Below, one piece after another: positions 41,363-49,974 of a stretch of 64,000 nt of DNA. Below the pieces are notes generated by a model. It did no database searches, was not told the origin of the DNA, and saw nothing but the letters and a program-made list of their open reading frames with translations. The stretch's first letter is position 1; each line of letters begins with the position of its first letter. This stretch comes from Novosphingobium sp. (GTDB lineage: Bacteria; Pseudomonadota; Alphaproteobacteria; Sphingomonadales; Sphingomonadaceae), in the NCBI RefSeq assembly GCF_027531025.1, contig NZ_JAPZQX010000004.1:248001-312000 (forward strand), given 5' to 3'. A program made the position numbers and the translations under genes.

Positions 41363-43015
41363 CTAGCGCTGGCGCGCAACCCGTACCGGTCCGGCAATTC
41401 CGGGGATGAACACGTCGCCATCGGGCAGCAATTGCAGCACGCCCCAGGCGCCGTTGAACTGCTGGCTGCGGCCCAGCACCATGCGCGTCTCGGTCCTGCC
41501 GCTGTCGAAATCCAGACCGGTCACGTTCCAGCCCTCGCTGTCCCAGCCCATGACATAGGCCTGCCTACTGATCGTGCTGAGCACCGGGATGATCGCAGCG
41601 GGTGTACTGATGTCGGCCCGCGCCCAGAGACTGTCCCAACGGTTGCCGGCATGGTCCCAGCGAAACATCTCGACGCCGCGCGGCGGGGTGCGGAAAGGCC
41701 CCTGGACCAGCAGGTTGTCGAGGTCCGGCTTGATGTTCTGCGGCGCCATCCCGTTCAGGACGAAGGCATAGGGGCCGGCTACCCCGATCGAGGCTTCGGT
41801 CTGGATATAGGGATCGGCAATGCCACCCATTGTCACCGCCATCTGCCCGGCGATCCGGCGCGAGGCGGTGCCCGGCTGGCGGCGGGCATCGCGCGGGATC
41901 GCATCGCGCCAGAAGGCCACGATGTTCATCCGCTGCTGACCGTCGGCGATCACCACCAGCCGATCCTCGCCGGGGCCAAAGCCCAGCAACGTGGCGGTGG
42001 TACCCGATCCGGTGCCGCCCCCGCGCACCCCCGGCAGCGGGTTCTCGGTCAGGTCATAGGGGGATGACCAGGCGCCATCGCGCGGCCGGTCCGAGAGTTT
42101 GCCCCGCCGCCACACGAACTTGTGCATGCGGCGATCGCCCACGGCATAGATGCCGCCGTCCGGATCGACCGACAGCGAATTGGTGAACAGCTCGCCAGGA
42201 ACGGTGACCACCTGGGGGGCATTGCGAAATTCGCGGTCGATCACCACCACGCTGCCGCCGACCATCGAAAAGACGATATGCCCGTCATAGGTCATGTTGA
42301 TGCCAAGCGGCATGTCGCGCATCATGCCGATCCCGCGCCGCAGTTCGGCATTTTGGCCTTGCCCGGACCGCTCCAGCCGCGCGAGCAGCAGCGCGCGGGC
42401 CGCTTCCTCGCGCTTCAGGGCGGCGGGAATGGTCCACTTGCGCAGCAGCACCACTGCCGAACGGGGATCGCGGTCATCAGCCTGGCCATAGACTAGGATC
42501 GCGCTGCGGGTCAGGACATAGAACTGCCCGCGCTCGTCGGTCATCGAATAGATCCCCGCTTCGCGCGCCTGGGTCTCGGCATAGAATGGCAGGGCGCGGG
42601 CCAGGTAGCCGCGCAGCTCGGCCTCGCTTGCGGCCCGGTCGAAAGCGGCCAGGTGCGCATTGACTGTCTCGGCAGACAGCAGGGTCATGCCTTCGATCGG
42701 CAAGGAGGCCAGCTCCTCCCAGTGACCATTGTCGATCCGGATCTTGGTGACGCGGTTGTTGTTGGTGTTCCAGGTCGCCTGAACGCCGCCCGGATAACGC
42801 AGCAGCCCGGCATAGTTGATCGTCAGCAAGCCGGTTGGGATGCGCTTGACCCGCTCCGGCGCAACCGGACCCTGCTCGCGCGGACCCTCGACCGGCATGG
42901 CATCCGAAGCGCCGGAATCGTTATGCGTGACTGCCGGTGCGCCCTGTGAAAGAAAGGGATTGGGCGGCGGCAGCGTGATCGCGCTTGCGGCGGCGGCCAG
43001 GGCCAGGATGATCAT
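41363..43015 (-). CDS. Exported beta-propeller-like protein of unknown function
   Basis: The 550-residue protein starts with a short signal-like sequence (MIILALAAAASAITLPP) and then shows repeated strand-rich blocks of the propeller type: 'GQFYVLTRSAILVYGQAD', 'DGHIVFSMVGGSVVVIDREF', 'VDPDGGIYAVGDRRMHKFVW' and 'LSTISRQAYVMGWDSEGW'. No catalytic motif is recognised. It probably sits in the periplasm or on the outer membrane, perhaps sensing or handling steroid. It converges on the side-chain operon and is divergent from the SDR-MFS operon across operator site F. An upstream in-frame extension to 43147 lacks signal character and was not used. Confidence 0.72.
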   Translation of the reverse strand: MIILALAAAASAITLPPPNPFLSQGAPAVTHNDSGASDAMPVEGPREQGPVAPERVKRIPTGLLTINYAGLLRYPGGVQATWNTNNNRVTKIRIDNGHWEELASLPIEGMTLLSAETVNAHLAAFDRAASEAELRGYLARALPFYAETQAREAGIYSMTDERGQFYVLTRSAILVYGQADDRDPRSAVVLLRKWTIPAALKREEAARALLLARLERSGQGQNAELRRGIGMMRDMPLGINMTYDGHIVFSMVGGSVVVIDREFRNAPQVVTVPGELFTNSLSVDPDGGIYAVGDRRMHKFVWRRGKLSDRPRDGAWSSPYDLTENPLPGVRGGGTGSGTTATLLGFGPGEDRLVVIADGQQRMNIVAFWRDAIPRDARRQPGTASRRIAGQMAVTMGGIADPYIQTEASIGVAGPYAFVLNGMAPQNIKPDLDNLLVQGPFRTPPRGVEMFRWDHAGNRWDSLWARADISTPAAIIPVLSTISRQAYVMGWDSEGWNVTGLDFDSGRTETRMVLGRSQQFNGAWGVLQLLPDGDVFIPGIAGPVRVARQR

Positions 43016-43078
43016 GTGGCGGCTCCGATAGCTTTCCTGGCAAGGCAAGCATTCGATTCCGCAAAAGGCAAGGGTCAA

Positions 43079-43126
43079 TTGGCATTTGACAGTTATTTGC
43101 GTATAAAATAGCCGTCTGTATAACGC
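43079..43126 (+). promoter_or_regulatory. Promoter with 28-bp operator (site F)
   Basis: A good promoter reads TTGGCA (43079-43084), 17-base spacer, TATAAA (43102-43107), giving a start near 43114. The operator GCGTATA-N14-ATAACGC (43099-43126) covers the -10 box with its left arm and runs to about +12, an arrangement suited to repression. It lies 20 bases upstream of the SDR start. Confidence 0.75.
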
Positions 43127-43146
43127 AAAATGTTTGGGAGTGCGCA

Positions 43147-43905
43147 ATGCGCGGTTTGAATGGCAAGGTCGGGGTGGTTGCGGGCGGCGGCCGCGGGATC
43201 GGTGCGGCGACGGCGCGTCGCCTGGCCGAGGAAGGCGCCGCCGTGGTGATCGGCGATATCACCGAGGCATGGGCCAAGGAAACCGCCGAAGCGATCTGCG
43301 CCGCCGGTGGCCGGGCAATCGGCGTCTACCTTGATGGCACCAAGGCCGCCTCGCAGGCGGCCATCGTCCAGGCCGCGCTCGACGAGTTTGGCGGCCTCGA
43401 TTTCTATCACTCGAACCTGGCTGGCGGGACCGAGGGCGATATTGATGCACTCAACTGCCCGGAAGAGGTGCTCGACCGGTCCTTCGCGATCAACACCAAG
43501 AGCCACATGTTCGCCACGCAAGCCGCACTGCCGGTGATGCTGGAGCGCGGCGGCGGGGCGATGATCTATACCTCGTCGGGCGCGGCGATCGGTGGCAATG
43601 CCTTCCAGGTGGCCTATCCGATGACCAAGAACGCCATCCACGCGCTGGTCCGCCATGTCGCCACCAAATATGGCAAGAAGGGCATCCGTTCCAACGGGAT
43701 CTGCCCCGGCGTAGTGCTGACCGAGGCGGTCAAGCAGCACCTGACCGATGAATACGTGACCGGCGCGCTCAAGACCGTGCCGCACACCCGCCTTGGCGAA
43801 CCCGAGGACATTGCCGCTGCCGTGGCCTTCCTGGCCTCGGATGATGGGGCCTGGGTCAATGGACAGGTCTGGCACGTCAACGGCGGCATGATCAAGCGCG
43901 ACTGA
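43147..43905 (+). CDS. SDR-family oxidoreductase with altered NNAG motif
   Basis: The 252-residue SDR has 'VGVVAGGGRGIGAATAR' in place of the usual TGxxxGIG, and 'YHSNLAGGTEGD' in place of NNAG. Serines in 'YTSSGA' and YPMTK are intact, so it is probably active with an altered cofactor pocket. GGGAG precedes the ATG, and operator site F ends 20 bases upstream. The next gene, an MFS transporter, starts within its stop codon (TGATG). Confidence 0.8.
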   Translation: MRGLNGKVGVVAGGGRGIGAATARRLAEEGAAVVIGDITEAWAKETAEAICAAGGRAIGVYLDGTKAASQAAIVQAALDEFGGLDFYHSNLAGGTEGDIDALNCPEEVLDRSFAINTKSHMFATQAALPVMLERGGGAMIYTSSGAAIGGNAFQVAYPMTKNAIHALVRHVATKYGKKGIRSNGICPGVVLTEAVKQHLTDEYVTGALKTVPHTRLGEPEDIAAAVAFLASDDGAWVNGQVWHVNGGMIKRD

Positions 43906-45170
43906 TGGACAGCACCGCCCCCCGCTCGAACCCCTGGGTAGTGCTGGCCACCCTGCTGGTCATCTACATCTTCAACTTTGCCGACCGCTATCTGCTGACC
44001 GGGCTGATCGGCCCGATCAAGCAGGAATTCGATATTGGCGACGGGATCATCGGCCTGCTGATGGGGCCGGCCTTCGTCGTGCTCTACGTGGTGATGGGCG
44101 TGCCTTTCGCGCGGATGGCTGACCGCGGATCCAGGATCCGGATCATCGCCGCGGGCTGCATCATGTGGAGCCTCGCCACCGCCGCAACCGGGCTGGCCAC
44201 CGGGCCGGTTTCACTCGGGCTGGCACGGATCGGTGTGGGGATCGGCGAGGCGGCCTTTGTCGCTCCGGCCTATTCGCTGCTGACCGACTATTTCAAGCCG
44301 GAGCGGCGCGGGCTCGCTTTCGCGATCCTGGGGCTGGCGACCTATTTCGGCCAGATTGCCGGGCAGGCCGGCGGACCGGCGCTGGCGGCCGAGATCGGCT
44401 GGCGGGCGACTTTCTTCACGGTTGGCCTGCCAGGCGTGGCGCTGGGCCTGATCGCCCTCGCGCTGGTGCGCGAACCGCCCCGCGTTCTGGCCGCAGGCGC
44501 GCAGGCGGTGGCGGAGATTCCGTTCGGGCAATTGATCGGCCTGCTGCTGCGCAGCCCCGGCTATGTGATGATGGCGCTGGGATTCGGCTTCGGCACCCTG
44601 TCCGGCGTGACCTTCGGCTTCTGGGGGCCGGAACTGTTCGCTCGCAGTTTCGATCTCGATCCGGTGGCGGCCAAGACCGCCTTCGCGCTGAACTTCGGCC
44701 TGGCGGGACTGTGCGGGATGCTGGCCTTCGGCGCCTTGTCCGACAAGCTGTCGCAGCGTGGGCGGGTCTGGCCGGTGCGGCTGTCCGGAATTGCACTGTT
44801 CTGCGCGACCACGCTGGTGCTGGTGACCGTCTGGGCACCCAGTTTCGAACTGGCGATGCTGATTGCGATCCCCTGTGGCCTGCTGGGTGGGGGCTGGTCG
44901 GTTGGGCTTTATGCCGGGCTGCAGCACATGCTGCCCGCCAGTTACCGCGCCAGCGCCACGGCCCTGTTCATCGCCTTCATCACCTTGCTCGGCTATTTCG
45001 TGGGGCCCTGGGCCACTGGCGCGATCAGCCAGGCGCTGGGCGATGATGCGCGCTCGCTGCAACTGGCGATCTCGTTCGTGGTGCCGACCGGTTTCATCGC
45101 CGCACTGTTCGCCCTGCTGGCGGCGCAGCGGGTCGAGGCCGACCGGGTCCGGCTGGCCGAGGCGGGCTGA
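43905..45170 (+). CDS. Major facilitator superfamily transporter
   Basis: The 421-residue protein has about twelve membrane segments, beginning 'PWVVLATLLVIYIFNFADRY', and the MFS loop motif in 'GVPFARMADRGSRIRI'. The layout resembles the spinster-like/UMF1-type MFS group often found in sphingomonad catabolic regions. It probably moves a steroid or a carboxylated intermediate across the inner membrane; direction is unknown. It is coupled to the SDR gene upstream and followed six bases later by an NTF2-like gene. It is the only inner-membrane transporter in the window. Confidence 0.87.
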   Translation: MDSTAPRSNPWVVLATLLVIYIFNFADRYLLTGLIGPIKQEFDIGDGIIGLLMGPAFVVLYVVMGVPFARMADRGSRIRIIAAGCIMWSLATAATGLATGPVSLGLARIGVGIGEAAFVAPAYSLLTDYFKPERRGLAFAILGLATYFGQIAGQAGGPALAAEIGWRATFFTVGLPGVALGLIALALVREPPRVLAAGAQAVAEIPFGQLIGLLLRSPGYVMMALGFGFGTLSGVTFGFWGPELFARSFDLDPVAAKTAFALNFGLAGLCGMLAFGALSDKLSQRGRVWPVRLSGIALFCATTLVLVTVWAPSFELAMLIAIPCGLLGGGWSVGLYAGLQHMLPASYRASATALFIAFITLLGYFVGPWATGAISQALGDDARSLQLAISFVVPTGFIAALFALLAAQRVEADRVRLAEAG

Positions 45171-45176
45171 ACGGCG

Positions 45177-45677
45177 ATGGGCCAGTCCGCTCCCTTCACC
45201 GCGCCGCAGGAACTGCATGACCTGGCCTTTCGCTATGGCCTGGCGGTCGATAGCCGCGATGCGGCCATGCTGGACGGGGTCTTTACCCGCGATGGCGCGA
45301 TCCGCGGGCACGGCGAAAGCCGGGCGCGCTATGCCGGGGAGGCGGGCTGGCAGGCGATGATCGCCGAGGTTTCGGCCAGCTTCGACCAGACCATGCACAA
45401 TGTCTTCAATCAGACGTTCGAAGTGGACGCACAGGGTATCGTCACGGGGCTGACCACGGGTATTGCCAGCCACCTGCTGCCCGCCCCACCCGAGGCCACC
45501 GAGCGCACCCTGCTCGACTTTGCCATGCGCTATCACAACCGCTATGCGAGCGAGGATGGCGTCTGGAAATTCGCCGAGCGGGCGCTGGAAGTGGTCTGGG
45601 TGGAAACGCGTCCGGTCCGGCGGTTCAGCCCAGCCATGCTGGGGCGCGAACTGCGCGGCTTCGCGGCGGTGGATTGA
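45177..45677 (+). CDS. SnoaL/NTF2-like protein
   Basis: The 166-residue protein has 'LHDLAFRYGLAVDSRDAAM' with the Tyr-x4-Asp pair (YGLAVD) and later strands 'TLLDFAMRYHNRYASEDG' and 'WKFAERALEVVWVETRP', typical of the SnoaL_4 group. The histidine position of BaiE is occupied by 'MHNVFNQTFEVD'. It is the last gene of the SDR-MFS group. Function could be a dehydratase or an isomerase; it is not assignable from sequence. Confidence 0.75.
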   Translation: MGQSAPFTAPQELHDLAFRYGLAVDSRDAAMLDGVFTRDGAIRGHGESRARYAGEAGWQAMIAEVSASFDQTMHNVFNQTFEVDAQGIVTGLTTGIASHLLPAPPEATERTLLDFAMRYHNRYASEDGVWKFAERALEVVWVETRPVRRFSPAMLGRELRGFAAVD

Positions 45678-45736
45678 TCGGTGCTTTTACGGCGCCCAGT
45701 GTTGACCTTGCTCGGAATAGGGGGTTTTCCGGCACC

Positions 45737-46216
45737 ATGAGTGAAGATTTCCCGATCGATGATATCGACCGCGCCATCGTCGGCCAGCTGCGGCTGAACG
45801 GGCGGGCGACCAACCAGCAGATCGCCAATGTGCTGGGGCTTACGGCGGCCACCGTTTCGGCCCGGATCCGGCGGATGGAAGAAGCGGACAAGCTGCGCGT
45901 CGTCGCCGTGTCCGACTTTTCGGCGCATGGCTATAACGTGCTGATGGAGGTTGCGATCGAGGTCGATGGCCGCCCGGCTTCCGAAGTTGCCGCTGAACTC
46001 GCCGAGTTCCCGGAAGTCTTCGCCGCGCACCTCGTGACCGGGCGCTATGATATCGACATGCTGGTCGTGCTGCGCGATTTCGATGACCTGGCCGCCCTGC
46101 TGCTGGAGAAATTCTCCAAGGTGCGCGGTATCCGCTCGATGGTGCCGGCGATCGCGGTGGACGTGATCAAGTACAAGTTCGACGTTGCGCCGATCGAGGC
46201 GCGGGGGGATCTATGA
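45737..46216 (+). CDS. Lrp/AsnC-family transcriptional regulator 1
   Basis: The 159-residue protein has an N-terminal helix-turn-helix 'LRLNGRATNQQIANVLGLTA' followed by 'ATVSARIRRMEEADKL', then the ligand-binding RAM domain ending 'RGIRSMVPAIAVDVIKYKFD'. The ATG at 45737 gives the family's usual length; an earlier start would overlap the preceding gene. Its stop overlaps the next regulator (ATGA). Because a perfect copy of the 28-bp repeat follows the pair, it is a candidate for its binding protein; inference only. Confidence 0.87.
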   Translation: MSEDFPIDDIDRAIVGQLRLNGRATNQQIANVLGLTAATVSARIRRMEEADKLRVVAVSDFSAHGYNVLMEVAIEVDGRPASEVAAELAEFPEVFAAHLVTGRYDIDMLVVLRDFDDLAALLLEKFSKVRGIRSMVPAIAVDVIKYKFDVAPIEARGDL

Positions 46217-46704
46217 CCGCGCCGCAGCTTGACGACCTTGACCGCCAGCTGATCGAGCTGCTGGCTCGCGATGCCCGCGTTTCCAACCGCAAGATCGCGG
46301 TCGATCTGGGCGTGACCGAAGGCACCGTGCGCGGCCGGATCAAGCGGCTGCAGCAGGACGGGCTGATCTCGTTCACCGCGATCACCAGCTTCGGTCTGGC
46401 GGATTCGGCGCGGATGGCCTTCATCGGCGTCCAGGCCGAGGTCAGCGACGTGCGCGAGGTGGCCCGCCGGATTGCCGAGCTGGACCAGGTCAATGCCGTG
46501 ATGCTGACCATGGGCCGGTTCAACATCCTGGCGATCTGCCTGTTCAATTCGCTCGATCACCTGCACGAAGTGGCGTCCGACCGGATTCTCGCGATCCCGG
46601 GGGTGCGCCACGTGGAAACCTCGATCGCGGTGAAGACGCTGAAGTACAATGCCCGGGTGGTGCGGATCACCGAGGTACAGGCTGCGAACGGCGATGATGA
46701 CTGA
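46213..46704 (+). CDS. Lrp/AsnC-family transcriptional regulator 2
   Basis: The 163-residue protein has a helix-turn-helix 'LARDARVSNRKIAVDLGVTE' with 'GTVRGRIKRLQQDGLI', then a RAM domain with 'LDQVNAVMLTMGRFNILAIC' and 'HVETSIAVKTLKYNARVV'. It is clearly distinct from its upstream neighbour and translationally coupled to it, so the two may form a heteromer. Ligand is unknown; a steroid metabolite is possible from context. The 28-bp operator site G begins four bases after its stop. Confidence 0.87.
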   Translation: MTAPQLDDLDRQLIELLARDARVSNRKIAVDLGVTEGTVRGRIKRLQQDGLISFTAITSFGLADSARMAFIGVQAEVSDVREVARRIAELDQVNAVMLTMGRFNILAICLFNSLDHLHEVASDRILAIPGVRHVETSIAVKTLKYNARVVRITEVQAANGDDD

Positions 46705-46708
46705 TTTC

Positions 46709-46736
46709 GCGTAATTGTGATGGTCATTGATTACGC
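46709..46736. promoter_or_regulatory. 28-bp inverted-repeat operator, perfect copy (site G)
   Basis: GCGTAAT-N14-ATTACGC is perfectly symmetric over seven bases per arm. It lies directly after the tandem Lrp/AsnC genes and 105 bases upstream of the KshA-like gene, well ahead of the likely promoter at 46783-46812, unlike the promoter-overlapping sites. Confidence 0.8.
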
Positions 46737-46782
46737 ATAGAGCCGTCATCGCCCGATTGAATCTTTGATTTTCGCATAAGAC

Positions 46783-46812
46783 TTGCCTGATCATTGCGTT
46801 TTGCGCTATTGT
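46783..46812 (+). promoter_or_regulatory. Candidate promoter of the KshA-like gene
   Basis: TTGCCT (46783-46788), an 18-base spacer and TATTGT (46807-46812) form a plausible sigma-70 promoter, with transcription starting about 20 bases before the ATG region. It is read by eye; other boxes in this AT-rich interval are possible. Confidence 0.45.
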
Positions 46813-46841
46813 CGAGTCACACTTGAGAGTGGGGAGAGACA

Positions 46842-47924
46842 ATGGCGACGACCGCAGACTACGGGCTGGGCGAATTTACGTATCCGCGCGGCTGGTTCAT
46901 GGTGGCGAAGTCCGAGGAAATCGGCACGACGCCGGTCGCCGCGCGCTATTTCGGCGAGGAAGTGGTCCTTTATCGCGGCGGGCAAAGCGGCAAGGTCTTC
47001 ATGCTCGAAGCCTATTGCCCGCATATGGGCACGCACCTGGCGCGCAATACCACGTCCTATGTCGTCAAGGATGGCGAGCATGTCGAGGGCGACAATATCC
47101 GCTGCCCCTATCACGGCTGGCGGTTCGGCCCGGATGGCCGGGTCAACCAGATCCCCTATTCCCCCGCGCCGATCCCCAAGTCTGCCTGCATCAAGAGCTG
47201 GAAAGTGGTGGAACGCGCCGGCTGCCTGTGGACCTGGTATGATCCCGAAGGCCAGGAGCCGGATTACGAGCTGCCGCCCTTCGAAGGCTATGACGCGCCG
47301 CACTGGGTCAACTGGAACGTGCGCGAACTGGGCGTGCTGAACTGCCACCCTCAGGAAGTGGTCGATAATATGGCTGACAAGGCTCACCTCGAGCCCGTCC
47401 ACGGTTCGATCGACATGGTCTCGTTCGAGAATGCGTTCGAGGATCACGTCTGCCGCCAGATCCTGTCCGCCGGGCACAAGACCCTGGCTGGCGACGGCGG
47501 CGAGCCGATGACCAACGATACCTGGTACACCGGTCCGGGTATCCTTCAGTCGGTGATGGTCGGTGCCAACCCGTCGCACATGCTGATTGCCCATACGCCG
47601 GTCGACGATGGGGTGATCAAGGTGTGGTACGGCCTGCTGGTGAAGGTAGACAATGCCGAGCCCAGCGCCGACGACATCGCGCTGGCCCATGCCTATGAGG
47701 AAGCCGGGGTTGATGCCTTCGCCCAGGATTTCGAGATCTGGTCGAACAAGCGGCCCTGCCTCCACCCGATGATGGTGCGCGGCGATGGTCCGTTCGACAA
47801 GGTGCGAATCTGGTACCGCCAGTTCTACAATCCGCGCGCCCAGGCCGAAACCTTCCAGAAGCGCGTCAACGGCCGCTACACGACCAAGGGCACCAAGACC
47901 GCCCCGTGGGAAAGCGCCGCCTGA
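46842..47924 (+). CDS. kshA: KshA-like Rieske oxygenase (candidate 3-ketosteroid 9-alpha-hydroxylase), copy 1
   Basis: The 360-residue oxygenase has Rieske ligands Cys59, His61, Cys88 and His91. Its iron site has His182 and His187 in 'VDNMADKAHLEPVHG' and Asp296 in 'QDFEIW', which match the KshA pattern. The Rieske loop between His61 and Cys88 has 26 residues, about nine more than in KshA or the other Rieske proteins here. With KstD it would lead to opening of ring B. GGGGAGAG precedes the ATG. The KshB-type reductase is not in the window. A terminator follows directly; a paralogue is at 51111-52196. Confidence 0.83.
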   Translation: MATTADYGLGEFTYPRGWFMVAKSEEIGTTPVAARYFGEEVVLYRGGQSGKVFMLEAYCPHMGTHLARNTTSYVVKDGEHVEGDNIRCPYHGWRFGPDGRVNQIPYSPAPIPKSACIKSWKVVERAGCLWTWYDPEGQEPDYELPPFEGYDAPHWVNWNVRELGVLNCHPQEVVDNMADKAHLEPVHGSIDMVSFENAFEDHVCRQILSAGHKTLAGDGGEPMTNDTWYTGPGILQSVMVGANPSHMLIAHTPVDDGVIKVWYGLLVKVDNAEPSADDIALAHAYEEAGVDAFAQDFEIWSNKRPCLHPMMVRGDGPFDKVRIWYRQFYNPRAQAETFQKRVNGRYTTKGTKTAPWESAA

Positions 47925-47943
47925 TCAATCGAGGTCTCCTGTG

Positions 47944-47984
47944 AAAAGGCCCGCCCCGGCATGCCGGAGCGGGCCTTTTCTTTT
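47944..47984. terminator. Bidirectional rho-independent terminator
   Basis: A strong hairpin pairs AAAAGGCCCG (47944-47953) with CGGGCCTTTT (47970-47979), with an inner CCGGC/GCCGG stem, followed by TTTTCTTTT. The A-run on the left makes it work on both strands, between the KshA-like gene and the convergent SDR. Confidence 0.88.
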
Positions 47985-48004
47985 ACCCGGTGCTAGGGCG
48001 GGGC

Positions 48005-48757
48005 TCAGATTGCAGTTGCGCCGCCATCGACCACCAGCGGATGGCCGGTAATGAAGCTGGCCTGGTCCGAGCAGAGCCACAGCACTGCCGCCGCAATCTC
48101 TTCCGCCTGGCCCATCCGACCCAGCGGGGTCATGCTGTCGAGCACCTTCTTCATTTCGGGATTGGCGGTCAGTGGCGCGGTCATCGGGGTTTCGATCACG
48201 CCGGGGCAAACCGCGTTGACGCGAATGCCGGCCTTGGCCCAGCGCAGGGCACCGTGCCGGGTCAGCCCGATCACGCCATGCTTGGTGGCGGTATAGCCCG
48301 GCTGGGCCGGGTTGCCGACAAGGCCGTTGATCGACGAGGTGTTGACGATCGCGCCCTTGCCCTGGGCCAGCATGACCTCGGCCTCCTCGCGCATGCAATA
48401 CATCACGCCGGAGAGGTTGATGGCGATGGCCCGGTCCCATACGGCATCGTCGTATTCATCGGCGCCCATGTTGTTGATGCCGGCGTTGTTGTGCGCGAAA
48501 TCGAGGCGACCAAAGTGGCTGACGGCGCGAGCTACCAGTGCCTTGACCTCACTTGCCTCGGCCACGTTGCAGCGCTGATATACGGCCTTGCCACCGGCCG
48601 CCGCGATCAGGGCGACGGTTTCTTCCCCACCGGCATCGTTGACATCGGAGACCACCACGGCAGCCCCGGAAGCAGCAAAGCCCAGCGCGGTTGCCCGGCC
48701 GATCCCGCCACTGGCGCCCGTGACCAGCGCGACCTTGCCGTCAAACCCGTAATTCAT
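48005..48757 (-). CDS. SDR-family oxidoreductase
   Basis: The 250-residue SDR has 'VALVTGASGGIGRATAL', 'AHNNAGINNMG', serines in 'NTSSING', YTATK and 'LVVDGGATAI', a complete classical set. The motif 'VCPGVIETPMT' is common in 3-alpha/7-alpha hydroxysteroid dehydrogenase-like SDRs. The ATG at 48757 has a GGAGAGG sequence upstream; an in-frame extension to 48805 would cross operator site H. It is transcribed alone, divergent from an Old Yellow Enzyme gene. Confidence 0.82.
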   Translation of the reverse strand: MNYGFDGKVALVTGASGGIGRATALGFAASGAAVVVSDVNDAGGEETVALIAAAGGKAVYQRCNVAEASEVKALVARAVSHFGRLDFAHNNAGINNMGADEYDDAVWDRAIAINLSGVMYCMREEAEVMLAQGKGAIVNTSSINGLVGNPAQPGYTATKHGVIGLTRHGALRWAKAGIRVNAVCPGVIETPMTAPLTANPEMKKVLDSMTPLGRMGQAEEIAAAVLWLCSDQASFITGHPLVVDGGATAI

Positions 48758-48775
48758 CCTGCCTCTCCTTGATAT

Positions 48776-48803
48776 GCGTAGAATTTTGCTTACAGGATAA
48801 CGC
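48776..48803. promoter_or_regulatory. 28-bp inverted-repeat operator (site H)
   Basis: GCGTAGA-N14-ATAACGC lies in the 85-base divergent interval, 18 bases from the SDR start (48757) and 39 bases from the OYE start (48843), so a single site could control both genes. Confidence 0.77.
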
Positions 48804-48842
48804 AAACATCGGTCAATTGCCGATTGTGGGAGTTAAATTCGA

Positions 48843-49910
<1,068 letters not shown>

Positions 49911-49917
49911 CGCGAAA

Positions 49918-49946
49918 CGGGCCCCGGCGCTTGCCGCCGAGGCCCG
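49918..49946. terminator. GC-rich hairpin between convergent genes
   Basis: CGGGCC (49918-49923) pairs with GGCCCG (49941-49946) around an inner GGCG/CGCC stem. It sits between the OYE gene and the convergent Rieske gene. There is no clear T-run on the plus strand and only a short one on the minus strand, so efficiency is uncertain. Confidence 0.6.
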
Positions 49947-49974
49947 CTCTGCTGGCCTTGGGCTGTGGAGAGGA

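Noticed and set aside
41370-41390. Small GGCGCTAGCG-type palindrome between the small membrane protein and the propeller gene as a terminator
   Set aside because: It is short, lies partly within coding sequence and has no T-run, so it was not annotated.
46770-46806. Possible second copy of the repeat in the KshA promoter (TTCGCATAAG to ATTGCG)
   Set aside because: The arms do not keep the GCGTA/TACGC order and the spacing is wrong, so it was not counted among the ten sites.
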